From: Clostridia bacterium
GTDB taxonomy: Bacteria; Bacillota; Clostridia; Oscillospirales; Butyricicoccaceae
Reading direction: 5' to 3'
Length of the DNA: 51,169 nucleotides
Assembly: GCA_021205365.1 (NCBI GenBank)
Contig: JAJPXP010000071.1
Coordinates: forward strand, 1 to 51,169
Of the stretch, positions 41,592-49,648 are shown in pieces (within the stretch, counting starts at the first letter, position 1; each line of letters opens with the position of its first letter). The notes under the pieces are model-generated. The model was not told the origin of the DNA, made no database searches, and was given only the letters and a program-made list of their open reading frames with translations. The position numbers and the translations under genes were made by a program.

Positions 41592-42386
41592 TTATTCGTA
41601 CTTCGCTTGAATAGCAAATGCATGGTTCATCGGTCCACTGCCCTTGCCAAGATTCAGCATGGCAGCCAACGCACCGGAAATATACCTCTTTGCACAGTCT
41701 ACTGCTCCATCCAGTTCCATACCCTTGGCGAGGTTGGATGCAATCGCGCTGGAAAGTGTACAGCCGGTTCCATGCGTGTTGGGATTGTCAATGCGGCGTC
41801 CATAAAACCATTTGCATTCACCGTTACGATATAACAGATCATTCGCATCATTCATATTATGTCCGCCCTTGCAAAGTACTGCACAGCCATAGCTTTCGCT
41901 GATCTTCTTTGCTGCGGCGACCATATCTTCCGGGGAGGAAATCTTTCTATCTGCTAAAACTTCTGCTTCCGGAATATTCGGTGTGATGACTGTTGCCAGC
42001 GGAATCAGACGCTCCTTCAGCGTAGCAATGGCATCATCGCTAATCAGTTTTGCGCCGCTGGTTGCAACCATAACGGTATCTACAACTACATTTTTCAACT
42101 GATACTTCTCAATGGTATCGGCGATTGCTTCAATCAGGCCGCTGGAAGAAACCATACCGATTTTTACAGCATCCGGCCAGATGTCCTTAATAACATCCGT
42201 CAGCTGTTCCTTCAGGAAATCCGGTGTTACTTCCATAATACCTGTCACGCCGGTTGTATTCTGCGCAGTCAGAGCAGTGATTGCGCTCATGGCATAAACA
42301 CCATTTGCAGTCATCGTCTTGATATCTGCCTGAATACCGGCGCCTCCACAGGAATCGCTTCCTGCGATTGTCAATGCTGTCTTCAT
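41592..42386 (-). CDS. thiD: Hydroxymethylpyrimidine/phosphomethylpyrimidine kinase
   Basis: 264-residue ribokinase-fold enzyme phosphorylating HMP then HMP-P for thiamine synthesis. AGSDSCGGAGIQADIKT at the N-terminus binds substrate; NTHGTGCTLSSAIASNLAKG has the anion hole and catalytic Cys/Asp-type loop; LCKGGHN is also conserved. AAAGGAG precedes ATG. First gene of the thiamine operon. Confidence 0.95.
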   Translation of the reverse strand: MKTALTIAGSDSCGGAGIQADIKTMTANGVYAMSAITALTAQNTTGVTGIMEVTPDFLKEQLTDVIKDIWPDAVKIGMVSSSGLIEAIADTIEKYQLKNVVVDTVMVATSGAKLISDDAIATLKERLIPLATVITPNIPEAEVLADRKISSPEDMVAAAKKISESYGCAVLCKGGHNMNDANDLLYRNGECKWFYGRRIDNPNTHGTGCTLSSAIASNLAKGMELDGAVDCAKRYISGALAAMLNLGKGSGPMNHAFAIQAKYE

Positions 42387-42489
42387 ATGTATATCTCCTT
42401 TCAGATACAGCAGTGATTTTATATAGCGGCAAAAGGTGGTGCCCCCAATTTACCACTCCAAACAACCGATAAATTGGTTGTTTTGGGCA

Positions 42490-42615
42490 AAAGAAAAGCG
42501 CAGCATGGGAATCCCAGGCTACGCAAGCAAAACATAACTTCCTACGTTGGCATTACCCAAATCAGGTCAAGGGTCTAAGCGGTATCGCTTACTCTCAGCC
42601 GTTTCCAGCTCCCCT
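42490..42615 (-). promoter_or_regulatory. TPP riboswitch with terminator platform
   Basis: Minus strand, 5' to 3': GGGGAGC, GGCTGAGA, the P4/P5 core CCTTGACCTGATTTGGGTAA, and ACGTAGGAAGT closing, i.e. the THI-element pattern (aptamer about 42535-42615). An intrinsic terminator (42498-42524 with TTTTCTTTT) follows. TPP binding should end transcription before thiD. A second hairpin ACAACC/GGTTGT (about 42464-42483) separates it from the start. Confidence 0.95.
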
Positions 42616-42625
42616 GTTTTTTTAC

Positions 42626-42654
42626 ATTATATTCTTTTTTTCTTTTCCGGTCAA
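42626..42654 (-). promoter_or_regulatory. Promoter of the thiamine operon
   Basis: TTGACC (42654-42649), 17 bases, TATAAT (42631-42626) on the minus strand, about 15 bases before the riboswitch. Confidence 0.8.
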
Positions 42655-42798
42655 GCATTTGACAGGATAATGTGTTATAATTCCAATTTAATTGTATGCT
42701 AATTCAGCGGTTTTTAACAGATATTTCCCGAAAACCTGTACATATGTTCGATTCTCTGATATAATATAAAAATATTCTTTATTGTGAGGTGTGCAGCG

Positions 42799-43428
42799 AT
42801 GGCATTTGATTTCAAAAAAGCTCAAAAACAGTTCTACAAACCGAAAAACAAGCCCGAGATTATTGTGATTCCGCCTATGAATTATGCAGCAGTCCGCGGC
42901 TGTGGAGATCCCAACGAAGAAAACGGCGCTTATCAGCAGGCAATCCACATTCTATATGCCATATCCTATACGCTGAAAATGAGCTATAAAGGTTCACGGA
43001 AAATCAAAGGCTTTTTCGAATATGTTGTTCCACCTCTGGAAGGCTTCTGGTGGCAAGAAAATGGAGCTGATTATACACAGAAGGATGCATTCCACTGGAT
43101 TTCTGTCATCCGTCTCCCTGATTTCATCACGGAGGATGATTTTACATGGGCTATTGCGGAAGCCAGCCGGAAAAAGAAGCTGGACTGCTCTTCTGCAGAA
43201 TTTCTGACCATTGAGGAAGGATTGTGCGTTCAGATGATGCATTTCGGTCCGTTCGATACAGAAGCTGTTTCCATCGCTGCTATGGATAACTTTATTGCCG
43301 CACAGGGCTATCGGAATGATTTGACCAATACCCGTCTGCATCATGAAATCTATCTCTCTGATGCCCGGCGTATTCCTCCGGAAAAATGGAAAACTGTTAT
43401 TCGTCATCCCATTCAAAAGAGCCTGTAA
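42799..43428 (+). CDS. GyrI-like small-molecule-binding domain protein
   Basis: From ATG 42799 (GAGGTG 8 bases upstream) a 209-residue protein with the GyrI-like/AraC-effector fold of two SHS2 units: IIVIPPMNYAAVRGCGDPNEENGAYQQAI, split in text, then PLEGFWWQ and VQMMHFGPFDTEAVSIAAM. No DNA-binding domain. Stand-alone members bind or modify small toxic molecules. Function here is unknown. A TATAAT at about 42758 gives a possible promoter. Confidence 0.85.
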   Translation: MAFDFKKAQKQFYKPKNKPEIIVIPPMNYAAVRGCGDPNEENGAYQQAIHILYAISYTLKMSYKGSRKIKGFFEYVVPPLEGFWWQENGADYTQKDAFHWISVIRLPDFITEDDFTWAIAEASRKKKLDCSSAEFLTIEEGLCVQMMHFGPFDTEAVSIAAMDNFIAAQGYRNDLTNTRLHHEIYLSDARRIPPEKWKTVIRHPIQKSL

Positions 43429-43439
43429 CGGCTCTTTTG
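43414..43439 (+). terminator. Terminator at the GyrI-like gene end
   Basis: 10-bp stem CAAAAGAGCC/GGCTCTTTTG whose 6-base loop holds the gene's TAA; the 3' arm supplies T4. Confidence 0.7.
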
Positions 43440-43470
43440 AAACTATAAAAATAGTATTCCCTTCAAATAA

Positions 43471-43510
43471 AAACGAAACCAGCATGGATTAGATGCCGGT
43501 CCCGTTTTTT
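43471..43510. terminator. Bidirectional terminator between GyrI-like and flavodoxin genes
   Basis: Nested stems AAACG/CGTTT, ACC/GGT and GCAT/ATGC with T6 on the plus and T5 on the minus side. Serves the convergent genes. The next 100 bases hold nothing further. Confidence 0.65.
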
Positions 43511-43615
43511 CATGTAATGCTGTTAAGGAATTATATAAATCCTTTTCCCCATACTGCAACGTATTTGGGAAATCAGATAGAAGGAGTCAATGGACACACT
43601 TGAACCATGCAGCAA

Positions 43616-44035
43616 TTATGCCAGAGCTGCACCCAAAGCCTTGCACTGATCGACGTTTTCATCGATGGTGTCTTCCTGAAGAGCTACTGCATTTACAACG
43701 TTTGCACCGTAGTCGCCAGCAGATTCCTTCCAGTTTTCCATCCATTCGCCAACGCCCCAGCCGTAAGAGCCGAACAGGCCAATCTTCTTACCGCCAAGCT
43801 TGGAGCCGCAGTCATCCCACAGTGGCTGGAACTCAGCTTCTTCCAGGACCTCACTGCCCATTGCCGGGCAGCCAAATGCGATTGCATCATAATCGCCAAC
43901 CATGCCTGCATTGAAATCGGAACAGAACAGAACGGATACGTCAGCACCCTTTTCCTTTGCTCCTTCAGCTACAGCGTTTGCCATTGTCTCAGTATGACCA
44001 CCCTGTGTCCAAAATACTACTGCTACTTTTGCCAT
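43616..44035 (-). CDS. Flavodoxin
   Basis: 139 residues from ATG 44035 (AAAGG upstream). FMN phosphate loop WTQGGHTETMANAV near residues 8-21, FGCPAMGSEVLEE and FGSYGWGVGEWMENW are classic short-chain clostridial flavodoxin features. One-electron carrier replacing ferredoxin under iron limitation. Co-directional with DUF2325, 42 bases apart. Confidence 0.92.
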   Translation of the reverse strand: MAKVAVVFWTQGGHTETMANAVAEGAKEKGADVSVLFCSDFNAGMVGDYDAIAFGCPAMGSEVLEEAEFQPLWDDCGSKLGGKKIGLFGSYGWGVGEWMENWKESAGDYGANVVNAVALQEDTIDENVDQCKALGAALA

Positions 44036-44077
44036 TGTAATTACCAACCTTTCAAATTAAATTTATTTTGCCGCACA

Positions 44078-44362
44078 TTACCCTGCGTGCTCCTCCAGAA
44101 TGCTGCGCAGTGCAGACATGGAGCTGGAGTGAGAACGTGCGACAACCATGTTGTCCTGACCCTTGGTTTCATTCAGCGCAAAACGCAGCATTTTATGCGA
44201 CATTGTGCTGGTGAACAATACAAGTAAATCTGGACATCCGATTTTGTTCTTCAGACCGTCCTTCATCTGGGTGAATACCTTCGCCTGACAGTCATATTGC
44301 TTACAAAGATCTTTATAGCGGCGAACCATGCAGTCATTGCCGCCCACGATTACTACACTCAT
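44078..44362 (-). CDS. DUF2325 protein
   Basis: 94-residue Rossmann-like protein starting VVIVGGNDCMVRRYKDLCKQY, with C-terminal DNMVVARSHSSSMSALRSIL, both diagnostic of DUF2325. Members occur with iron-uptake or DtxR-type genes in Clostridia; role unknown. GAGGAGG before ATG, and the operator motif just upstream. Probably co-transcribed with the flavodoxin. Confidence 0.85.
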   Translation of the reverse strand: MSVVIVGGNDCMVRRYKDLCKQYDCQAKVFTQMKDGLKNKIGCPDLLVLFTSTMSHKMLRFALNETKGQDNMVVARSHSSSMSALRSILEEHAG

Positions 44363-44381
44363 GTAAATTTCCTCCTCAAAT

Positions 44382-44395
44382 TAGCTAATGCTAAC
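44382..44395. promoter_or_regulatory. Operator TTAGC-N4-GCTAA upstream of DUF2325
   Basis: TTAGCTAATGCTAA, a perfect TTAGC/GCTAA inverted repeat with a 4-base spacer, 20 bases before the DUF2325 start. Two more copies precede the AraC gene at 45510 and 45539. Confidence 0.65.
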
Positions 44396-44405
44396 TGCTG
44401 TTCTA

Positions 44406-44429
44406 AAAAATTGCGCCCTTTTGGCGCTC
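44406..44429 (-). terminator. Terminator after the AraC gene
   Basis: GCGCC/GGCGC stem with AAAAG loop followed by AATTTTTT on the minus strand, between the AraC stop and the DUF2325 operator. Confidence 0.65.
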
Positions 44430-44477
44430 CCGTTTCTTACTGATGTTAGTTTACAGTAATCCAGAAGTGATCTCCAC

Positions 44478-44508
44478 TCCATTTGGAGCGAAATATGCTC
44501 CAAATGGA
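44478..44508. repeat. 12-bp inverted repeat downstream of the AraC gene
   Basis: Perfect TCCATTTGGAGC/GCTCCAAATGGA stem with a 7-base loop, 8 bases after the AraC stop. No T-run, so an mRNA-end stabiliser or operator is as likely as a terminator. Confidence 0.5.
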
Positions 44509-44516
44509 CATGCTAC

Positions 44517-45470
44517 TCAATTGCTGTTGCGGTATTCATTCGGTGTCATCCCAACAACATCCTTAAATGCTTTGGCGAATTTACTCGGATTTTCATAGCC
44601 ATACCGTCCTGCAATCTGCATGATGGTATCATCTGACTGGCGCAGCGCACAGGCCGCAGCCTGCATCTTCTGTGCACGGGTATATGCATAAATTGATACG
44701 CCGTAAACGCCTTTAAAGCTGTTTTTCAGCTGTGTCGGAGATACATAAAACCGCTCTGCCAGCTCATCGATGGTGATGCGCCGATTCATATGCTCAGAAA
44801 GGTATTTCCCTGCATCCTTTGCCAGCGTTACCTGTATGCCGGAATAGCTGCGCTGCTTCAGCTCATCATCTGTAATATCCATACTGCTGAGGAATAATAA
44901 CAATTCCAATATCTTTACTTTGAAATAGCCCTTTCGGATACTGTCCGGAACGTCATATAGTTCAGAAAAAATGTGCGCAAGCCCCGGCTGCGAACGAACC
45001 ACATAGCTGGCGGCATTCTTGCAAAACTTCTGAATCAGCGCTGTCGGTTGTACATTGACATCCTTCAGGAAACAGGAAAGGCACATGGGCGCATGGTCTG
45101 CATCAATCAGGATGGAAATGCCATGATAATGGCTCAGCGGATAATACGATGCATGGCCATAGCCATCCCGCCGCTGAATGGAAAGGTCTCCGGCAGACAA
45201 ATAGTAAAACTGCTCTGCACATTCACATTCTACACGGCCTTCCCGACAGTGGTTAATCTCCAAAAAATTGCCATGAACCGCCGGTTTCATGCCGGAACGC
45301 TGCATATGTACATCATTATATACCAGATCAATCCCTGGAAAAACATGATAGCAGGTCATGCGTGCATCACCGTTTTCATCTTCAAGGCTGTAAACCGTAC
45401 AGTCATCCTCGCGTGACACGACCTGCACACCATTGCCATATATACACTTTTCCTGTTCTGTTACTGTCAT
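44517..45470 (-). CDS. AraC-family transcription regulator
   Basis: From ATG 45470 (AAGGAG upstream) 317 residues. The C-terminus carries two AraC helix-turn-helix units (ITIDELAERFYVSPTQLKNSFK and DDTIMQIAGRYGYENPSKFAKAFK, split for length, then GMTPNEYR). The N-terminal part (residues 1-190) is a sensor of unknown ligand with several cysteines (CEC, CLSC), which could bind metal. It lies upstream of the flavodoxin/DUF2325 genes and shares their operator, so it probably controls them or is controlled with them. Confidence 0.9.
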   Translation of the reverse strand: MTVTEQEKCIYGNGVQVVSREDDCTVYSLEDENGDARMTCYHVFPGIDLVYNDVHMQRSGMKPAVHGNFLEINHCREGRVECECAEQFYYLSAGDLSIQRRDGYGHASYYPLSHYHGISILIDADHAPMCLSCFLKDVNVQPTALIQKFCKNAASYVVRSQPGLAHIFSELYDVPDSIRKGYFKVKILELLLFLSSMDITDDELKQRSYSGIQVTLAKDAGKYLSEHMNRRITIDELAERFYVSPTQLKNSFKGVYGVSIYAYTRAQKMQAAACALRQSDDTIMQIAGRYGYENPSKFAKAFKDVVGMTPNEYRNSN

Positions 45471-45509
45471 GGCTCTGCCCGGCTCCTTTTGACTCCACAA
45501 ATCGGTTAT

Positions 45510-45552
45510 TTAGCAGCAGCTAATTCCAGTTTAAATGATTAGCAAGCGCTAA
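45510..45552. promoter_or_regulatory. Twin TTAGC-N4-GCTAA operators upstream of the AraC gene
   Basis: TTAGCAGCAGCTAA (45510-45523) and TTAGCAAGCGCTAA (45539-45552), centres 29 bases apart, both just downstream of the -10 box, so a bound protein should repress. Confidence 0.7.
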
Positions 45553-45561
45553 CTACTTTCC

Positions 45562-45590
45562 ATATTACGAAAATTCAACCATCTTGTCAA
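45562..45590 (-). promoter_or_regulatory. Promoter of the AraC gene
   Basis: TTGACA (45590-45585), 17 bases, TAATAT (45567-45562) on the minus strand. Strong consensus. Confidence 0.8.
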
Positions 45591-45705
45591 TAGTTTAACG
45601 AAATTTAGAAAGGATTTTCTTTGTTTAACCAAAAACAAAGGATTTTTTCAATATTCGAAACGGATACCATGACAGCTTCTTGATAGGATATCCGTATGAG
45701 ACAGA

Positions 45706-45736
45706 AACAGCGATACCACTGGATGGTACCGCTGTT
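45706..45736 (-). terminator. Terminator-like hairpin after the alcohol dehydrogenase
   Basis: 12-bp stem AACAGCGGTACC/GGTATCGCTGTT (one G-U), 7-base loop; only a weak T-run on the minus strand. Confidence 0.55.
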
Positions 45737-45767
45737 ATCAAAGCCTTACTTATGTTACAGTTTTTTC

Positions 45768-46940
45768 TTATTTATACGCTTTCTCAATGATTGCTGCACA
45801 GTCTTCATCAGATAGCGGTACACGGTCAGCCTGAAACAAACCACCCATGGTAGCGCGTGCATTCTGTACCAGTGCTGCAGCTTCTTCCTTCTGAATGCCA
45901 AAGTCAGACATTTTCAGGTTATCCATGCCGCATGCTTTCTGCAGATCAGCCAGTGCAGTGATAAAGTCCATTGGAACAGATGCATCTGTTTTGCCCAATG
46001 CCTGTGCCATACGGATAAAACAGTCATCACATGCATGCTGTTCTACAAAATATGTAAAATACGGAATAGAAATCAGGATCAAACCCGCACCATGCGGCAG
46101 TCCCTGATGATATGCGCTCATCGCATGCTCTATTGCATGCTCACTGGTCAGGGAACACATGGTCATCACCACACCGGACAGGGTATTAGCAAAGGCAACA
46201 TGCTCTCTTGCTTCAAGATCCGACCCATCAGCAACCGCACGGGCCAGATACTTCCCGACGTTCTCTATCGCTGTCAATGCATACATATCGCTCATCAAAT
46301 TGGCAGACTTTGAAATATAGCCTTCCACACTATGGAACAGTGCATCAAAACCCTGATATGCGGTAAACTTTGGCGGAACAGAGGTCATCAGTTCCGGATC
46401 AACGATTGCAGTCTTTGGGAACAGACGCGGATCTCCGCCGAGGCCGATTTTTTCATTGGTTTCCTCGTTCGAAATTACACTGAATGCATCTACTTCACTG
46501 CCGGTTCCTGCTGTCGTGGTAATCGCAATCACAGGCAGCGGGTTGTTGCCAATTCTCTGGCGCTTTCCGGTACCGCCGTAAACATAATCCCACAAATCGC
46601 CGTCATTGGTTGCTGTAATTGCAATTGCCTTAGAGGCATCGATCACACTGCCGCCACCCAGTGCAACAATAAAATCACAGCCATTTTCCTTTGCGAATGC
46701 ACCGCCTTCCATAACCGTGGATTTCAGCGGGTTTGCCATAACCTTATCAAATACGACAGCTTCTGCACCAGCCTGCTCCAATGCCTCCAGAGTGCGGTCA
46801 AGATATCCGTTTGCCCGGGTAGATTTTCCGTTGGAAATAACAACAAGTGCCTTCTTTCCTGGCATCTTCTGACGTGACAGCTTATTGAGGCTGCCCGCAC
46901 CAAAAATAATTCTGGTTGGCACATACATACGAAAACTCAT
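45768..46940 (-). CDS. Iron-containing alcohol dehydrogenase
   Basis: 390-residue group III dehydrogenase using NAD(P)H. GGGSVIDASKAIAI binds the cofactor (about residues 95-108); TTAGTGSEVDAFSVI and the metal ligands in FDALFHSVEGY, EHAIEHAMSAYH and GLPHGAGL are present. Related to BDH/butanol dehydrogenases; substrate cannot be set. TTGACT/TATAAT (19-base spacer) stand at 47035-47005 upstream. Divergent from the trigger factor gene. Confidence 0.93.
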   Translation of the reverse strand: MSFRMYVPTRIIFGAGSLNKLSRQKMPGKKALVVISNGKSTRANGYLDRTLEALEQAGAEAVVFDKVMANPLKSTVMEGGAFAKENGCDFIVALGGGSVIDASKAIAITATNDGDLWDYVYGGTGKRQRIGNNPLPVIAITTTAGTGSEVDAFSVISNEETNEKIGLGGDPRLFPKTAIVDPELMTSVPPKFTAYQGFDALFHSVEGYISKSANLMSDMYALTAIENVGKYLARAVADGSDLEAREHVAFANTLSGVVMTMCSLTSEHAIEHAMSAYHQGLPHGAGLILISIPYFTYFVEQHACDDCFIRMAQALGKTDASVPMDFITALADLQKACGMDNLKMSDFGIQKEEAAALVQNARATMGGLFQADRVPLSDEDCAAIIEKAYK

Positions 46941-47004
46941 TTTTCATCCTCCTGACTAAAATATTTCCCTTACAGTAGTCTGCTCTCCTTGTAAGCTTAA
47001 TTTC

Positions 47005-47035
47005 ATTATACTACTGAAATTTACGTTGAAGTCAA
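47005..47035 (-). promoter_or_regulatory. Promoter of the alcohol dehydrogenase
   Basis: TTGACT (47035-47030) and TATAAT (47010-47005) on the minus strand; the 19-base spacer is long. Confidence 0.5.
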
Positions 47036-47072
47036 TATCCCCTTGTAAAATTTTATAAAATCGAGAATATAG

Positions 47073-47101
47073 TTGCCAGGAAACCAAATATATGGTATCA
47101 T
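47073..47101 (+). promoter_or_regulatory. Promoter of the trigger factor gene
   Basis: TTGCCA (47073-47078), 17 bases, TATCAT (47096-47101) on the plus strand, with AAAGGAAAGG before the ATG at 47144. Confidence 0.6.
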
Positions 47102-47143
47102 AACGCCAGTCTTTTACAAAAAAGGAAAGGATTCGTTTATATT

Positions 47144-48100
47144 ATGAGTGAGAAGAATTATTCCATCGTTCTTGGTGAATACAAGGGCATCAAGCGTCCT
47201 GCCGTAAATGTTACTGTTACCGACGAAGAGGTTCAGTCTGCCCTGATGCAGGAACAGCAGAAACGTGCCCGGCTGGAAACGGTAAACGGTCCGGCCGAGC
47301 TGGGCCATACCGTAATCATTGACTTTTCCGGTTTTCTCGGCGAGGAGCAGTTTGAAGGAGGTACTTCTGAAAACTATCCTCTGGAGCTGGGTTCCGGCTC
47401 CTTTATTCCGGGATTTGAGGAACAGCTGGTAGGTGCATCAGAAGGTGATTCTGTTGATGTCAACGTCACTTTTCCAGAAAATTATCATGCAGAAAATCTG
47501 GCTGGCAAACCGGTTGTCTTCAAGTGCAAGGTGCATAAGGTTCAGGCAAAAAAGCTGCCGGAGCTGAATGATTTGTTTGCCAAAAGATACAATCTACCGA
47601 ATATCGATGCGCTCAGGCAGACAATCCGTCAGTCCATCACACAGCAGAAGGAGCAGCAGGCTCATACCAGAGCACAAAATATTGTATTGGATCAGATCGT
47701 AGCAAATGCACAGATTGAGCTGACAGATACTTTTGTTTCTGCCTTTGTCGATCAGCTGCTCGCCTCCTTTACCCAGAGTTTGCTTGCACAGAATGTCACA
47801 TTAGAACAGTATCTCCAGTACCAGGGCATTTCCGAGGATGACCTCAGGGTACAGATGCAGCCACAGGCCGAAACTACTGCCAAGGCAAGTGCTGCACTGG
47901 AAACTATCGCTGAAACGGAAGGCCTGACGGTTACTGACGAGGAAATCGAAGCAGATATGCACAGAATGGCTGATACATATGGCATGCAGTACGAGGATAT
48001 CGCAAAGGATATGACTCCGGATAAGCGCGAGATAATACGCAATGGTATGCTAATGACCAAGGCGGTAGCATTTGTAATGGATGCTTCTGTGGAAGAATAA
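47144..48100 (+). CDS. Trigger factor-like chaperone lacking the ribosome-binding domain
   Basis: 318 residues against about 430 for full Tig. The start corresponds to the linker before the PPIase: EYKGIKRP, then GHTVIIDFSGFLGEEQFEGG, PLELGSGSFIPGFEEQL and VTFPENYHAENLAGK are the FKBP-type domain (residues ~50-140). The rest is the helical chaperone body (SQ.. arms to the end). The N-terminal ~110-residue domain with the GFRxGKxP ribosome-docking motif is missing, and no reading frame upstream provides it. A second full tig gene is likely elsewhere. Confidence 0.85.
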   Translation: MSEKNYSIVLGEYKGIKRPAVNVTVTDEEVQSALMQEQQKRARLETVNGPAELGHTVIIDFSGFLGEEQFEGGTSENYPLELGSGSFIPGFEEQLVGASEGDSVDVNVTFPENYHAENLAGKPVVFKCKVHKVQAKKLPELNDLFAKRYNLPNIDALRQTIRQSITQQKEQQAHTRAQNIVLDQIVANAQIELTDTFVSAFVDQLLASFTQSLLAQNVTLEQYLQYQGISEDDLRVQMQPQAETTAKASAALETIAETEGLTVTDEEIEADMHRMADTYGMQYEDIAKDMTPDKREIIRNGMLMTKAVAFVMDASVEE

Positions 48101-48140
48101 TTCCCCATCCCGCATGATATCATGATATATTGAAACAGCA

Positions 48141-48164
48141 AAGCGGACGCCGTAGCGTCCGCTT
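48141..48164 (+). terminator. Terminator of the trigger factor-like gene
   Basis: Perfect 10-bp stem AAGCGGACGC/GCGTCCGCTT with CGTA loop and ATTCTTT. Convergent with radA, so possibly bidirectional. Confidence 0.75.
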
Positions 48165-48258
48165 ATTCTTTCTTATGGTTTGCAGATTTTCAATCCATAA
48201 ATGATCTGCTTTTTGTATCGTCTATACCTGAGCAAAAAATTGTCTTGTATACCTCATG

Positions 48259-49635
48259 TTACTGTCTGCCAAATGCCGCCCCAATTGCCTGTGCAATATT
48301 GTCCGTCTGGATAATGCGGAAGCCATCCGGAATATCCATGCGGCCAATATCCTGCTTCGGCATGATACAGGTCGTGAAGCCCAGCCGGATTGCTTCATGA
48401 ATACGCTGGCCAGCTGCTGTAACAGCACGAAGCTCACCAGTCAAACCCACTTCCCCAAATGCCATGACACCCTCCGGCAATGCCTGATCTCGATAACTGG
48501 ATGTGACCGCCAGGGCAATCGGCAGATCAATCGCAGGCTCATCCAGCCGCATCCCACCTATAACATTAATATAGGTATCGCTGGAAGACAGATATAATCC
48601 CACTCTCTTTTCCAAAATTGCCAACAACAAAACCATCCGGTTATAATCTACACCGGCGGACATCCGGCGTGGCGTACCGTATGCGGTCTTTGTAACCAAT
48701 GCCTGGATTTCTGCTAAAATTGGTCTGCTTCCTTCCATCGTACAGGCAATACAATTGCCGGAAGCATCCATCGGATGACCGGAAAGCATTGCCGCAGATG
48801 GATTCGGTACTTCAATCAGACCACAGTCACTCATTTCAAAGACACCAATTTCATTGGTTGAACCAAAACGGTTCTTAGCAGCTCTCAGGCAACGGAAGGA
48901 AACCTGCTTTTCACCTTCGAAATACAGGACACAGTCAACCATGTGCTCTAAAATTTTCGGACCTGCCAGCGTACCTTCTTTATTCACATGGCCTACAATG
49001 AAGATTGTCACAGTATGCCGTTTCGCATATTGCATCAATGTCATGGCACATTCCTTAATTTGGGTCGTATTTCCCGGTGCGCTGCTCAAATCTGATTTAT
49101 AGATGGTTTGAATGGAGTCCACAATCAAAACATCAGGACGCAGAAGCTCTGTCTCTTCAATAATTTCTTCCAAGTCAGTTTCTGCTAAAACAAAAAGCTC
49201 TGGTGAAGAAATATGCAGGCGATCTGCACGCAGGCGAATTTGACGCAAGGATTCCTCTCCGGATACATATAATACCTTCGCCTGACGGCACATCTCCTGA
49301 CACATCTGCAGCAGCAAGGTAGATTTGCCAATACCAGGTTCACCACCTACCAGTACAAAGCTGCCGCGCACAGCGCCGCCGCCTAATACACGGTCTAATT
49401 CCGAAATGCCGGTATGAAAGCGCAATTCTTCCTGTGTCTGGATTTTTGCAATCTCCAATGGCTTATTCCGGGTACGCCGATCTGTTTTAGGCAGCGTACC
49501 ACGCGGTGCTGCCGTTACCTTTGCTTCCTTAAATTCATCCATCGTATTCCATGCACCGCAGGATGGACATTTTCCATACCATTTAGAGCTTTCATATCCG
49601 CATTCGGAGCATAAAAACGTTGTTTTCTGTTTCAT
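48259..49635 (-). CDS. radA: DNA repair protein RadA
   Basis: 458-residue RecA-like branch-migration protein. Zinc motif CSECGYESSKWYGKCPSCG at residues 9-27, Walker A GEPGIGKST, the RadA-specific KNRFG motif and a C-terminal Lon-like domain (ESRPIL.. to IDLPIALAV region) are present. Processes recombination intermediates. GAGGAA before ATG. Followed upstream by cwlD with 13 bases between. Confidence 0.95.
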   Translation of the reverse strand: MKQKTTFLCSECGYESSKWYGKCPSCGAWNTMDEFKEAKVTAAPRGTLPKTDRRTRNKPLEIAKIQTQEELRFHTGISELDRVLGGGAVRGSFVLVGGEPGIGKSTLLLQMCQEMCRQAKVLYVSGEESLRQIRLRADRLHISSPELFVLAETDLEEIIEETELLRPDVLIVDSIQTIYKSDLSSAPGNTTQIKECAMTLMQYAKRHTVTIFIVGHVNKEGTLAGPKILEHMVDCVLYFEGEKQVSFRCLRAAKNRFGSTNEIGVFEMSDCGLIEVPNPSAAMLSGHPMDASGNCIACTMEGSRPILAEIQALVTKTAYGTPRRMSAGVDYNRMVLLLAILEKRVGLYLSSSDTYINVIGGMRLDEPAIDLPIALAVTSSYRDQALPEGVMAFGEVGLTGELRAVTAAGQRIHEAIRLGFTTCIMPKQDIGRMDIPDGFRIIQTDNIAQAIGAAFGRQ

Positions 49636-49648
49636 AAATTCCTCTTAA

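Noticed and set aside
42784-42798. Upstream ATG for the GyrI-like protein
   Set aside because: It would lie in the ribosome site region; the ATG at 42799 has a GAGGTG at proper spacing and matches the family start.
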